Shown: positions 17,603-26,897 of the stretch, piece by piece
How positions within the stretch are numbered: position 1 is the first letter of the stretch
How the letters are laid out: each line of letters opens with the position of its first letter
NCBI RefSeq assembly: GCF_023516505.1
Contig: NZ_JAMGBB010000001.1
Coordinates: forward strand, 1,984,001-2,048,000
Reading direction: 5' to 3'
DNA from: Sphingomonas brevis
Lineage (GTDB): Bacteria; Pseudomonadota; Alphaproteobacteria; Sphingomonadales; Sphingomonadaceae
Length of the DNA stretch: 64,000 bases
Program-made: the position numbers and the translations under genes
The notes under the pieces: generated by a model
What the model was told of the DNA's origin: nothing
Database searches by the model: none
The model's input: only the letters and a program-made list of their open reading frames with translations

Positions 17603-18061
17603 ATGGCCAAGCGCAGTGTTGCAGTGATTTTCGGGCTGGGGATTGCGCTCAGTGCCTGCTCCGGGATTCGCGATCATCGCGGCTTCATCCTCGACCCGAC
17701 TTTGGCCGACGGCATTCAGGTCGGCGTCGACAATAAGGATTCGGTGGTGCGGACCATCGGCCGGCCTACCTTCACCGGCCAGTTTGACCAGAATGAATGG
17801 TATTATGTGTCGCGCGACACCACCCAGCTGGCGTTCCGCGATCCCAAGGTGACCAAGCAGACCGTGCTCCGGGTCCAGTTCGACCAGGCGGGCAACGTCG
17901 CTTCGGTCCAGAAGACAGGCAAGGAGCTGATCGCCCAGGTCGACCCGTCGAGCGACAAGACCCCGACACTGGGCCGCAAGCGCAGCTTCTTCGAGGAGCT
18001 GTTCGGCAATATCGGCACGATTTCGCAGCCGGGCTTGCCGGGATCCAGCCCGCAGCAATAG
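17603..18061 (+). CDS. bamE: BamE (SmpA/OmlA) outer-membrane assembly lipoprotein
   Basis: A 152-residue lipoprotein with the lipobox LSAC (Cys about residue 19), so the mature protein is attached to the outer membrane. The SmpA/OmlA fold is visible in VGVDNKDSVVRTIGRPTFTG, NEWYYVSRDTTQLAF and TVLRVQFDQAGNV. BamE stabilises the BamA-BamD complex that inserts beta-barrel proteins. A Ser/Gly/Pro-rich tail follows the domain. It is transcribed away from the CBP3-yceD pair, with about 100 bp of shared promoter space. Confidence 0.87.
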   Translation: MAKRSVAVIFGLGIALSACSGIRDHRGFILDPTLADGIQVGVDNKDSVVRTIGRPTFTGQFDQNEWYYVSRDTTQLAFRDPKVTKQTVLRVQFDQAGNVASVQKTGKELIAQVDPSSDKTPTLGRKRSFFEELFGNIGTISQPGLPGSSPQQ

Positions 18062-18097
18062 TTGCCGCCGCACGAGCGCCAGCCTAAGTCCTGGCGC

Positions 18098-18865
18098 ATG
18101 ACCGCGACGCCCGACGGCATGACCTATGCCGATTATCTGCAGCTCGACGCCTTGCTGTCGGCGCAAAAGCCCCTGTCCGACCTGCATGACGAGATGCTGT
18201 TCATCGTCATCCACCAGACCAAAGAGCTGTGGATGAAGCAGATGCTGCACGAATTGCGGCTGGCCATTTCGCTGCTCGCCGAGGACCGCTTCGCCGAGGC
18301 TTCCAAGGCGATGGCGCGGATCAAGCGGATCCAGGCGGTGATGACCTTGTCATGGGACGTGCTTTCTACCCTGACACCGGTCGACTACCTCAAATTCCGC
18401 GACGTGCTTGGTACCTCTTCGGGCTTCCAGTCGGCGCAGTTCCGCGAGATCGAATTTCGTCTTGGCCTCAAGGAGCCGAACTTCGTCAGCCATTATGCTG
18501 AAGGCAGCAAGGAGCGGGCGACGCTGGAGCGGGCGCTCGACGAGCCCAGCCTTCGGGAGGCGGCCATCGGAGCGCTCGAGCGGGCCGGATTCGACGTCGG
18601 GGACAGGTCGGAGAGTGCGCTGGCGGCTGCCTGGCTCAAAATCTATCGCGACGCCGACCGCTGGTTCGAGCTTTACGAGCTGGCGGAAAAGCTGATCGAT
18701 ATTGACGACGCGCTGGTCGCCTGGCGGCACAAGCATGTGCTGACCGTCGAGCGGATCATCGGCAACAAGCCCGGCACGGGTGGTTCGGCCGGAGCGCCTT
18801 ACCTGCGCAGGACGCTGGAAAAGCGCGTGTTCCCCGAACTTTGGTCGATGAGAACCGAGCTTTGA
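18098..18865 (+). CDS. kynA: Tryptophan 2,3-dioxygenase
   Basis: A heme dioxygenase that opens the indole ring of tryptophan to give N-formylkynurenine. The 255-residue protein shows the bacterial TDO signatures: MTYADYLQLDALLSAQKP, HDEMLFIVIHQTKELWMKQ (active-site His), LSTLTPVDYLKFRDVLGTSSGFQS, and a C-terminal WRHKHVLTVERIIGNKPGTGGS with the proximal heme His. ATG 18098 is preferred over the upstream in-frame start at 18062. Its stop overlaps the TTG start of the kynureninase-like gene, so the two are coupled in a kynurenine pathway. Confidence 0.95.
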   Translation: MTATPDGMTYADYLQLDALLSAQKPLSDLHDEMLFIVIHQTKELWMKQMLHELRLAISLLAEDRFAEASKAMARIKRIQAVMTLSWDVLSTLTPVDYLKFRDVLGTSSGFQSAQFREIEFRLGLKEPNFVSHYAEGSKERATLERALDEPSLREAAIGALERAGFDVGDRSESALAAAWLKIYRDADRWFELYELAEKLIDIDDALVAWRHKHVLTVERIIGNKPGTGGSAGAPYLRRTLEKRVFPELWSMRTEL

Positions 18866-20028
18866 GTTTCAAACCACTGTTCGCGAAGAGCCTCGGCGCG
18901 GCGCCCGAGCGGCTCCATTTCGCGGCGCACAGCCATCATCTGTGGCCCGACGCCAGCTTCGAGGGGCAAGTCGAATGTTGGGAAGATGCCGCGACGCGGG
19001 CCGACCACAAGTGGGACAAGGTGATGGACGAGGTCTGGCCCGAGGCACAGGCCCGCGTCGCCGGCGAGCTTGGCACCGGTGACGCGCAAGCGATCGTCTT
19101 TGCATCCAACACGCATGATTTCCTGATCCGGCTGGCGGCCGCCAGCCCTCGCCGGGCCGGCAATGCGCTCAGGGTGCTGACCAGCGATGGCGAATTCCAT
19201 AGCGCGCGGCGGCAGATGGCGCGCTGGGCCGAGACCGGCGAGATTGAGCTGACCCGGGTCAAGGCCGAGCCGTTCGACGATTTTTCCGCTCGCTTCCTGG
19301 AGGCCGCGAGGAGTGGCGAGCACGACCTGATCCTGGTCAGCCAGATATTGTTCAATAACGGCCGGATATTCGACCGGGTCGCCGAGCTTGCGGCGCTGGC
19401 CCGGCCGGATGGGCCATGGGTGGTGATCGACAGCTATCACGCATTTATGGCGATTGGGGCCCCGATTTCTCCCGTCATCGCGTCATCGGCTTTCGTGCTT
19501 GGCGGCGGCTATAAATATGCCATGGCTGGCGAAGGCATGGGGTTCATGCATTGCCCGCCAGGCTTCGGCGGGCGGCCGCCGATCACCGGCTGGTTTGCCG
19601 AGTTCGGCGAGCTAACGGCGCCTCCGGGCAGCAGCGTGGGTTATACGCGCGACGCGATGCGCTTCATGGGCGCGACCTTCGATCCATCGGCGCTATACCG
19701 GTTCGTCGCGATCCAGCGGATGCTCGAGGAAAATGGAATTACTACCGAGCGAGTGGCGGCTCGGGTCGCCAATCTCCAGGCCCGGCTGATCGAAAGGCTG
19801 GCGGGCACCGCATTGGGCGAGGCGGAACTGCTCAATCCGATCGACGGTCGGCCGCACGCCCGATTCCTGGCGTTCCGCGAAGATCGGGCGCAGCGCTGGT
19901 GCGCGCAGCTCGATCGCCAGAATATCGTTACTGACGTCCGCGGCAACGTACTTCGAATTGGCTTCGGGCTCTATCATGACGAGGAAGACGTCGATCTACT
20001 GGCCGACGCCGTTCGAAAGCTGGCCTAG
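18862..20028 (+). CDS. Kynureninase-like PLP enzyme (aminotransferase class V)
   Basis: A 388-residue fold-type I PLP enzyme. The cofactor Lys lies in GGGYKYAMAGEG, and the Asp that pairs with the PLP ring nitrogen is in VIDSYHAF. RLHFAAHSHHLWPDAS and the FASNTHDF region fit kynureninase-type substrate recognition. Overlap with kynA (TTG start inside TTGA) supports a role in cleaving kynurenine to anthranilate. The sequence is a diverged member of the class, so the exact reaction is inferred. Its stop overlaps the convergent tetR stop by four bases. Confidence 0.78.
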   Translation: MSFKPLFAKSLGAAPERLHFAAHSHHLWPDASFEGQVECWEDAATRADHKWDKVMDEVWPEAQARVAGELGTGDAQAIVFASNTHDFLIRLAAASPRRAGNALRVLTSDGEFHSARRQMARWAETGEIELTRVKAEPFDDFSARFLEAARSGEHDLILVSQILFNNGRIFDRVAELAALARPDGPWVVIDSYHAFMAIGAPISPVIASSAFVLGGGYKYAMAGEGMGFMHCPPGFGGRPPITGWFAEFGELTAPPGSSVGYTRDAMRFMGATFDPSALYRFVAIQRMLEENGITTERVAARVANLQARLIERLAGTALGEAELLNPIDGRPHARFLAFREDRAQRWCAQLDRQNIVTDVRGNVLRIGFGLYHDEEDVDLLADAVRKLA

Positions 20029-20705
20029 CGCTCCAGCCCCTTGCGCAGCATTGAGTTGGCGTGGGCGGCAATCAGGTCCGCGTCCTGGCGGCCCCACACG
20101 CCGAAGCGCAACCCCAAGAACACGTTCATTCCCATAATTGCCCAGGCGCGCACTTCGGTGGCGAGGGCACCGTCGTCGCGCATCTCGCCCTTTGCAACAG
20201 CCTCTTCAAGGCGCGTGGCGATGCGCGCAGCCGCGGTTTCATAATGGGTCCGGAAGCCCGCGGGATCGACGAACTCGGCTTCGTCGATGATCCGGTAGAC
20301 TTCCTTATGATCGAACACGAACCGCAGGTAGGAGGCCAGTGCCCGCCGTTCCCGGTCGATTTCGTCGGGCGATCCTTCAATGTCCGGCGCGACATGGTCG
20401 CGGACCTGCCGGGACATGTCGCGGACCAGCGCCGCGAACACCGCCTCCTTGCTGTCGAAATAGGTATAGAATGTGCCGAGGGCGACCTTGGCCCGGCTGG
20501 TAATGCCGACGATCGAGCTATCGTGAAAGCCGCGCTGGCCAAATTCAAGCAAGGCTGCGTCGAGGATTTTGCGCAGCGTTTTCTCGCCGCGCGCTGTCCG
20601 CGGCGCCTTGCCCTTGCTGGCCGGAGAGATCGTTCGCCCCACGGAACCATCCGCTACCGCCGCAGGGCCGCGCTTGTCCACACCCGCCCTCATCGAGTTA
20701 AGCAT
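20025..20705 (-). CDS. TetR-family transcriptional regulator
   Basis: A 226-residue one-component regulator. The N-terminal HTH is visible: ILDAALLEFGQRGFHDSSIVGITSRAKVALGTFYTYFDSK (about residues 47-86), preceded by a basic tail. The C-terminal ligand domain is helical and specific to this protein. It is divergent from the TonB-dependent receptor gene. A near-perfect inverted repeat directly upstream of its start (20713-20734) is the likely operator for both directions. The start could be the ATG at 20705 or 20693. Confidence 0.88.
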   Translation of the reverse strand: MLNSMRAGVDKRGPAAVADGSVGRTISPASKGKAPRTARGEKTLRKILDAALLEFGQRGFHDSSIVGITSRAKVALGTFYTYFDSKEAVFAALVRDMSRQVRDHVAPDIEGSPDEIDRERRALASYLRFVFDHKEVYRIIDEAEFVDPAGFRTHYETAAARIATRLEEAVAKGEMRDDGALATEVRAWAIMGMNVFLGLRFGVWGRQDADLIAAHANSMLRKGLER

Positions 20706-20712
20706 TTCTCAT

Positions 20713-20734
20713 AAGTTGAAACTCGGTTCAACTT
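20713..20734. promoter_or_regulatory. Candidate TetR operator
   Basis: Eight-base perfect arms AAGTTGAA and TTCAACTT are separated by six bases. The site lies between the divergent tetR and TonB-dependent receptor genes, eight bases before the tetR start, which is the expected place for an autoregulated TetR site. Confidence 0.65.
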
Positions 20735-20802
20735 TCATTATGGTCCAATTGAAGCCATTAGACCGGGGGCATCCGGCGGGGCCGACCAATGGAGGGGAAT
20801 CA

Positions 20803-23142
20803 ATGTCTTATCGCACCGTCGCCGCGATTCGCGCCACGCTGTTCGCAACCGCTGCCTTTGCCAGTATCCCGGCTCTTGCGCAGGGCCAGCCGGCCGCCGA
20901 CCCCAATGCCCCGCCGGTAGCGGAAGCAACGACTGCATCGAACGAAACCTCCGATGCCGCCGATCAGGACATTATCGTCACGGCCCGCCGCACCGGTGAA
21001 AACGTACAGCGGGTGCCGTCGTCTATCTCCGCCTTCAGCGAGAAAACCCTTGAGCGGATCCAAGCGACCGACACAACCGGCCTTCAAGGCGCCGTCCCCA
21101 ATCTCAACATCGTGCAGGGCCGCGGATCGTCCAATTCCACCAACATCTATATTCGTGGCATTGGCCAGCCCGATGCGCTGCAGACATTCGACCCGGCCGT
21201 CGGCGTCTATGTCGACGACGTCTATTATTCGCGCATTCGCGGCAACCAGCTCGATCTTCTCGATCCCGAGCGGATCGAGGTGCTGCGCGGTCCGCAGGGC
21301 ACGCTTTACGGCAAGAACACGATCGGTGGCGCGCTCAAGTTCGTGACCCGCAAGCCGGGTCAGGATTTTCGGGCGACGGGAAGCCTGGCAATCGGATCCT
21401 ATAAGCAGTTCGAGCTCAGGGGCGCGGTTTCAGGCCCGGTCTCGGACACGTTGGCGGCAGGTTTTGCGGTCATGCGCGCAACGCGCGACGGATATGTCGA
21501 GGATCGCAACGACGACCGCGAATATAATGACAAGGACAGCGTCGGCGGCCGTGCTGCCGTGGCCTTCACGCCGTCGTCTTCGGTCCGTGTCGACCTGACT
21601 GCCGACTACAGCCATGACGATGCCAGCCTGAACGTCGGCCGCCCGGTCAACGACTTCAAGACTTTCTCGAATACGCCGCTGCCCGAAGACCATACGGTCG
21701 ACGATGGCGACAAATATGAATGGAAGGGCGAGACAACACCCGGCCTGCCCAATTCGACCAAGATGACGCATTATGGTTTTTCAGGCACCGCCGCGATCGA
21801 CCTGACCGGCAACCTGACGGCGAAGTCGATAACCGCCTACCGGAACCTCAAGACCGACGATTATGTCGACATCGACGCCAGCGCCTACGAGCTTGGCGAC
21901 GTGTTCGTCGGCGTGAGGCAGCATCAGTTCAGCCAGGAATTCCAGCTGCTGTACACCGGCGAACGGCTGAATGCGGTCTTCGGCCTCTACTATCTCGACG
22001 AGCATGTGAAGTCGCACCAGGAAGCCTATGCCGATGACCTGCTCGGCGCCCTGTTCCTCAACAGCGGCTTCCTGCGCACGGTCGATGACGATTTAAGCAC
22101 CAAGAGCTACGCGGCCTTTGCCAATGCCAGCTATGAAATCTTCCCCGATGTCCGGCTGTCGGGCGGCCTTCGTTACACGAAGGAAACCAAGGACTATTTC
22201 CGGACGACGAGCACCTTCTATTCCAACGCGTTTATCAATTCGCTGTTCGCCACCACCTTCAGCTTCTCGCCCGACAAGGGCAAGTGGAACGACTGGTCGC
22301 CGATGGCTAGCGTCGACTGGCAGGCATCGTCGAACCTGATGCTCTACGCGCGCGTCGCCAAGGGCTTTAAATCGGGTGGCTTCAACGGCCGCGCCAACAA
22401 CGTCAACGAAACCAGCGTTTACGATCCCGAGACGGCGTGGTCGTACGAGGCTGGCTTCAAGAGCCGGCCGGTCGCTGGCCTGACGGTCAATGGCGCTGTC
22501 TTCACGTCCGACTATAAGGATTTCCAGGCCCGCATCGGAGACGTCGCGCCGGACGCGACGCTGCCGACGCCGCTGCTCAAGGTCCTCAACGTCGGCAAAT
22601 TGCGGATTCGCGGTGCCGAACTGGAGGCCGCGTGGAATCCGGTCGACGGCCTGCTGCTCGATACGCAGATTGGCTTTCTCGACGCGGACTATAAGGAATT
22701 CGACGACGATCGTTTCCCGGACGATAGCCGTGCATTCCAAACTCCGGCCTTCAGCCCGAAATGGACGATGCGATTCGGCGGGCAATATTCCTTCAGCCTG
22801 GGTGGTGGAGGCTCCATCACACTGGGCGGGCAGACGCGCTACAAGAGCCGCACCGCCCTGGCGGTCGACAACACCTATATCCTCTACTCGAGCTTCGTCG
22901 ATCCGGGTGTCGGCACAACCGATGAAATCGATGGCCTCTTCCAGAAGGGATATTGGGTGCACGACGCTCGCATCGTGTACGAGACCGGGGACAAACATTG
23001 GGCGCTTGGCCTGTACGGCAGCAATCTGGGGGATAAGGCCTACAAAACCGACGCCCAGGAGTTTTCCAACATCGGCGGCATACGCACCGTCTATTACGGC
23101 GCGCCGCGAACCGTCACGCTTCGCCTGACCGCTCGTTACTAG
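20803..23142 (+). CDS. TonB-dependent outer-membrane receptor
   Basis: A 779-residue TonB-dependent receptor. It has a signal peptide (ending ASIPALAQ), a TonB box-like DIIVTARR near residue 58, a plug domain (YIRGIGQPDALQ, VGVYVDDVYYSR, IEVLRGPQGTLYGKNTIGGAL) and a 22-strand barrel ending in an aromatic residue (LRLTARY). A strong GGAGGGGA ribosome binding site places the start at 20803. The substrate is not known. The following hydrolase and MFS genes suggest uptake of an ester or amide that is cleaved and then moved across the inner membrane. It is probably repressed by the divergent TetR protein. Confidence 0.93.
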   Translation: MSYRTVAAIRATLFATAAFASIPALAQGQPAADPNAPPVAEATTASNETSDAADQDIIVTARRTGENVQRVPSSISAFSEKTLERIQATDTTGLQGAVPNLNIVQGRGSSNSTNIYIRGIGQPDALQTFDPAVGVYVDDVYYSRIRGNQLDLLDPERIEVLRGPQGTLYGKNTIGGALKFVTRKPGQDFRATGSLAIGSYKQFELRGAVSGPVSDTLAAGFAVMRATRDGYVEDRNDDREYNDKDSVGGRAAVAFTPSSSVRVDLTADYSHDDASLNVGRPVNDFKTFSNTPLPEDHTVDDGDKYEWKGETTPGLPNSTKMTHYGFSGTAAIDLTGNLTAKSITAYRNLKTDDYVDIDASAYELGDVFVGVRQHQFSQEFQLLYTGERLNAVFGLYYLDEHVKSHQEAYADDLLGALFLNSGFLRTVDDDLSTKSYAAFANASYEIFPDVRLSGGLRYTKETKDYFRTTSTFYSNAFINSLFATTFSFSPDKGKWNDWSPMASVDWQASSNLMLYARVAKGFKSGGFNGRANNVNETSVYDPETAWSYEAGFKSRPVAGLTVNGAVFTSDYKDFQARIGDVAPDATLPTPLLKVLNVGKLRIRGAELEAAWNPVDGLLLDTQIGFLDADYKEFDDDRFPDDSRAFQTPAFSPKWTMRFGGQYSFSLGGGGSITLGGQTRYKSRTALAVDNTYILYSSFVDPGVGTTDEIDGLFQKGYWVHDARIVYETGDKHWALGLYGSNLGDKAYKTDAQEFSNIGGIRTVYYGAPRTVTLRLTARY

Positions 23143-23185
23143 GCTCCCCGGCGGGGGCGCCGGGCGCCCCCGCCAACCCGATCGG

Positions 23186-24064
23186 ATGAGTGCAATGTCC
23201 GAATTTGCCGAACGACGCTGGCGATCCCGCGACGGCCTCGACCTTTATGCCCGCGACTATGCCGCCGCAGGCGGCGAACAAGGCCTGCCGGTGATCTGCC
23301 TGCACGGGCTGACCCGCAACTCCAAGGATTTCGAAGGCATCGCGCCGATCATCGCCGGCTTGGGCCGCAGGGTAATTGCCGCCGACGTCCGCGGCCGCGG
23401 CCAATCCGACCGCGACTCCAACCCCGCCAACTACCAGCCAAAAATCTATGCGCGCGACGTGGTCGAGATGATGGCGGCGCTGGACCTGCCGCGGGCAGTT
23501 TTCCTCGGGACGTCGATGGGCGGAATCATCACCATGACGATGATGGCGGTTCGTCCCGGCGCGGTTGCGGCGGCGATCCTGAACGATGTCGGCCCGGTGA
23601 TCGCGCCCGAGGGTATCGACCGGATTCTTGGCTATGCGGGCATCCCCATCAAAATCCGCAATTGGGACGATGCGACCGCCTATGTCCGCCGCACCAACGC
23701 AGTGGCATTTCCCAAGTTCGGCGATGAGGATTGGCGCCGGTTTGCCGAGCGCACATTCCGGCAGGCGGCCTCAGGTCCCGAGCTTGATTACGACCCGGCG
23801 ATCAAGGGCGTGATCAGCAAGCCACCGTCGCGACTGGCCCTGTGGCTGATCCGCTACCTGTTCCGAAGGCTGGCCCGCAAGCGCTCGGTGTTGATGATCC
23901 GCGGCCAACTGTCGGATCTGATTTCGCGCGAGATCGCCGATCGCATGCAGGCGATTGCCCCAACGATGAAACGCGTCGACGTGCCCAATGTTGGGCACGC
24001 GCCCATGCTGACCGAGCCGGAAGCGGTTGACGCCATCGAGCAGTTCCTGCGAACGGTGCCCTGA
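23186..24064 (+). CDS. Alpha/beta hydrolase
   Basis: A 292-residue alpha/beta hydrolase without a signal peptide. The nucleophile elbow is GTSMGG (about residues 110-115), the oxyanion/lid start is CLHGLTRNSKDF, and the catalytic His is in NVGHAPML near the C-terminus. GRGQSD follows the usual RGRGxSDR pattern. Its place between the receptor and the MFS gene suggests that it hydrolyses the imported compound in the cytoplasm. Because kynA and a kynureninase-like gene lie 3 kb upstream, a formylkynurenine hydrolase role is possible but not supported by motif. Confidence 0.87.
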   Translation: MSAMSEFAERRWRSRDGLDLYARDYAAAGGEQGLPVICLHGLTRNSKDFEGIAPIIAGLGRRVIAADVRGRGQSDRDSNPANYQPKIYARDVVEMMAALDLPRAVFLGTSMGGIITMTMMAVRPGAVAAAILNDVGPVIAPEGIDRILGYAGIPIKIRNWDDATAYVRRTNAVAFPKFGDEDWRRFAERTFRQAASGPELDYDPAIKGVISKPPSRLALWLIRYLFRRLARKRSVLMIRGQLSDLISREIADRMQAIAPTMKRVDVPNVGHAPMLTEPEAVDAIEQFLRTVP

Positions 24065-24086
24065 ACAACACAGGGAGAATGGGGGC

Positions 24087-25352
24087 ATGAACCAGCAGCA
24101 GACAGCGGCGGCGCCCCCGTCGACGTCAAATATCGTCCTGGTCCTGCTTCTTTTCACCTATATCTTCAATTTCCTCGACCGGACGATACTCAACATCCTC
24201 GCCGGGCCGATCATCGCCGATTTGAAGCTGACCGATACCCAGTTCGGCGCGATCACCGGCCTGGCCTTCGCGATCCTCTATTCCGTATTGGGAGTGCCGC
24301 TGGCGCTGATCGCCGACCGGACGCGCCGGAGCTGGGTGATTGCCGGTTCGCTCGCTGTGTGGAGCGGTTTCACCGCGCTATGCGGCACCGCGGCCAGTTT
24401 CGGCCAATTGTTCCTTTACCGGCTCGGCGTCGGCGTCGGTGAGGCAGGCGGGGTCGCGCCATCTTATGCGCTTATCGCCGATTATTTCCCGCCTCAGCGC
24501 CGCGCTCGGGCGTTGGCGATATTTTCGCTCGGCGTTCCACTCGGGCTCGCCGGAGGCACGCTGATCGGCGCTTATCTTGCAACCTGGATAAACTGGCGAG
24601 CCGCATTCCTGACGATGGGAATTGCCGGCCTGCTGCTTGCCCCGATCGTATTGCTGGTGGTCCGCGACCTGCCGCGAAAACAGGCCGATACCACCCCAGA
24701 GCCGCTGACGCGCGCCTTCCCGATGATCGCCCGCAAGCCGACCTTCTGGCTGATGGCCTTTGCCGCATCCTGCAGCTCGCTGGCCGGTTATGGTTTGGCG
24801 GCCTGGGTACCGACCGTGCTCGAGCGGAGCTTCGGTTTCACCTTGATCGAGCGCGGGCAATTCCTCGCCTCGGTCTTCCTGATCGGCGGGACGACCGGCG
24901 TGTTCATGGGCGGCTGGCTCGCCGACAGGCTGGGCCAGGGCGACCGCCGCTGGTACGGCCGGCTTCCGGCCATCGCCTGGCTGATCACCGCACCGATGTT
25001 CGCCATCGGTCTGATGTCACCCGATCCATGGCTGGCATGGCCGCTGCTTCTGATTCCCAACGCGCTCAACATTTTGTGGCTGGGCCCGGTGACCACCGCG
25101 GTCCAGCATCTCGTCCCGCAGCCGATGAGGGCGACCGCATCGGCATGCTTCCTGCTGATCAATAATCTGATCGGGCTTGGCGTCGGGCCAATCCTGATCG
25201 GCGCCCTGTCCGAGACGTTCAAGGAACGGTTCGGCACCGAGGCCCTTCGTTACGCGGCCGTAAGTGTCGTCGGATTCTATGTGGTGGCGGCGATCCTGAT
25301 GCTGTTCGCCGTGCGGCGGCTGCGGCACGATTGGGTCGAAGAGCAGGCCTAG
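24087..25352 (+). CDS. MFS transporter, spinster-like
   Basis: A 421-residue inner-membrane transporter with twelve predicted helices. The first half has the spinster-type sequence LFTYIFNFLDRTILNILAGPI, then the MFS motif A variant LALIADRTRRSWV and RLGVGVGEAGGVAPSYALIADYFPP. This subfamily is common next to TonB-dependent receptors in sphingomonads. Transport direction and substrate are not evident. The ATG at 24087 has a GGGAGAATGGGGG leader, and the gene lies 22 bp after the hydrolase stop. Confidence 0.9.
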   Translation: MNQQQTAAAPPSTSNIVLVLLLFTYIFNFLDRTILNILAGPIIADLKLTDTQFGAITGLAFAILYSVLGVPLALIADRTRRSWVIAGSLAVWSGFTALCGTAASFGQLFLYRLGVGVGEAGGVAPSYALIADYFPPQRRARALAIFSLGVPLGLAGGTLIGAYLATWINWRAAFLTMGIAGLLLAPIVLLVVRDLPRKQADTTPEPLTRAFPMIARKPTFWLMAFAASCSSLAGYGLAAWVPTVLERSFGFTLIERGQFLASVFLIGGTTGVFMGGWLADRLGQGDRRWYGRLPAIAWLITAPMFAIGLMSPDPWLAWPLLLIPNALNILWLGPVTTAVQHLVPQPMRATASACFLLINNLIGLGVGPILIGALSETFKERFGTEALRYAAVSVVGFYVVAAILMLFAVRRLRHDWVEEQA

Positions 25353-25429
25353 CGCCAAGCTGAACGCCCGATAAACGTCGGAACGCACCCTCTTTTTGGC
25401 CGTTGGAACGGTTGAGAAGGAGAGATTCC

Positions 25430-26818
25430 ATGATGAAATGGATGCTTGCCGCCGGCGCGGCTACGCTGGCCATTGCCTCGCCAGTAAGCGCCGAAAGGGG
25501 CGGGCATGGCGGAGCCCAGCACGCCCAGAATGGCGACCATGGCGGCGGCCAGAAACAGGCTCGCTCAAGCCGTGGTGGCGGAGACCGCCAGGCCCATGCC
25601 CAGCGCGGCGGCGAAAACCGTCAGATGCGGTCGGCCCGTGCCGATCGCGGCGATGACCGCTCGCATGCCCGGCAGGTAAGCGTTGCCGAGAATGACCACC
25701 GCGGGCGCGACCGCGGCAACGACCGTGCACGATTCCAGAACCGGCAGGGCGACAACCACCAGGGCAATCAGGGCAATCGCCACGCGCGGTTCGAGAATCG
25801 CCAGGGTGACAATCACCAGGGCAACCAGGATCGCAATCGGATGAGGTTTGTCGACCGGGGCGACCACGGCGTTCGCGCCGCACGCTTCGACAACGAGGGC
25901 CGCCACCATGGTCACGACAATCGCATTGCCGACCTCAGCGGCAACAAGATGTTCCGCGTGCGGGACGTCGATCGGGGCGTGGTCCGGTTCCACGATGTCG
26001 ACCGCGACGAGCTGTTCGTGCGCCGGCTCGGCTATGGCGTCGGCGGCTGCCCGCCGGGCCTGGCCAAGAAGGGCAATGGCTGCATGCCGCCGGGCCAGGC
26101 CGCCCGGTTCATCGGCCAGCCGCTGGTGGCAGCAACGAGGTATGGCGCATTGGCGCCGCTGCCGCGCTCGTTCGGCAACCTGTTCTACGACGACGACGAC
26201 TATTACTACCGTTATGGCGGAGGATATGTCTATCGGGTCGATCGCGACCGCGACTTCATCGACGGGCTGATTCCGCTGTTCGGCGCAGCAATGATCGGAC
26301 GGCCGCTCAATCCCTATTATGTGAACTCATATAATCAGCCGCCCTATTACAGCGCGTTCTACCCGAACTCGCCGTACGACTGCCACCAATATGGCTACGG
26401 CTATGTCTATCAAACGGATTGCATGACCGGCCTCGTCGAGGACGTCATCCCGACCTACGATTATGGCTATGGCGTCGGGCAGATCATGCCCGCCAGCTAC
26501 AGCTATTATAATGTGCCCTATGCGTACCGGAGCTATTTCGCGGACAATGACGACTATTATTATCGCTACGCCCCCGGCGCGATCTATCAGGTCGACCGCG
26601 GCACGGCGCTGATATCGGGAGTTGCCGCGCTGCTGACCGGCGGCCTGGCCGTCGGGCAGCAACTGCCCATGGGCTATAGCGCATACAATGTGCCGCTGGC
26701 CTATCGGTCGAGCTACTATGACACTCCGGACGCCTGGTACCGCTATGACAATGGCTACATTTACGCGGTCGATCCGAACACCCGGCTGGTGCGGAACGTC
26801 GCCTACACCATTGGTTAA
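25430..26818 (+). CDS. Exported Tyr/Asp-rich repeat protein
   Basis: A 462-residue secreted protein with a signal peptide (MMKWMLAAGAATLAIASPVSA). Residues about 20-150 are a charged, low-complexity region with tandem copies of a unit like NRQGDNHQGNQ. A Pro/Gly segment follows (GGCPPGLAKKGNGCMPPGQA), resembling the linker in RcnB-like periplasmic proteins. The C-terminal half holds about four diverged repeats built on YYYRY, a VDRDR-type turn and a hydrophobic stretch. The function is unknown; a cell-envelope or metal-binding role is possible. The ATG at 25430 is set by GAAGGAGAG seven bases upstream. Confidence 0.7.
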   Translation: MMKWMLAAGAATLAIASPVSAERGGHGGAQHAQNGDHGGGQKQARSSRGGGDRQAHAQRGGENRQMRSARADRGDDRSHARQVSVAENDHRGRDRGNDRARFQNRQGDNHQGNQGNRHARFENRQGDNHQGNQDRNRMRFVDRGDHGVRAARFDNEGRHHGHDNRIADLSGNKMFRVRDVDRGVVRFHDVDRDELFVRRLGYGVGGCPPGLAKKGNGCMPPGQAARFIGQPLVAATRYGALAPLPRSFGNLFYDDDDYYYRYGGGYVYRVDRDRDFIDGLIPLFGAAMIGRPLNPYYVNSYNQPPYYSAFYPNSPYDCHQYGYGYVYQTDCMTGLVEDVIPTYDYGYGVGQIMPASYSYYNVPYAYRSYFADNDDYYYRYAPGAIYQVDRGTALISGVAALLTGGLAVGQQLPMGYSAYNVPLAYRSSYYDTPDAWYRYDNGYIYAVDPNTRLVRNVAYTIG

Positions 26819-26897
26819 AACTACAGGAAACATCGAACGCGGGTGGCTGGGCAGGCCTTGCCCAGCCGCTTCGCGACAAGCTTTGGGAGATCTCGAA

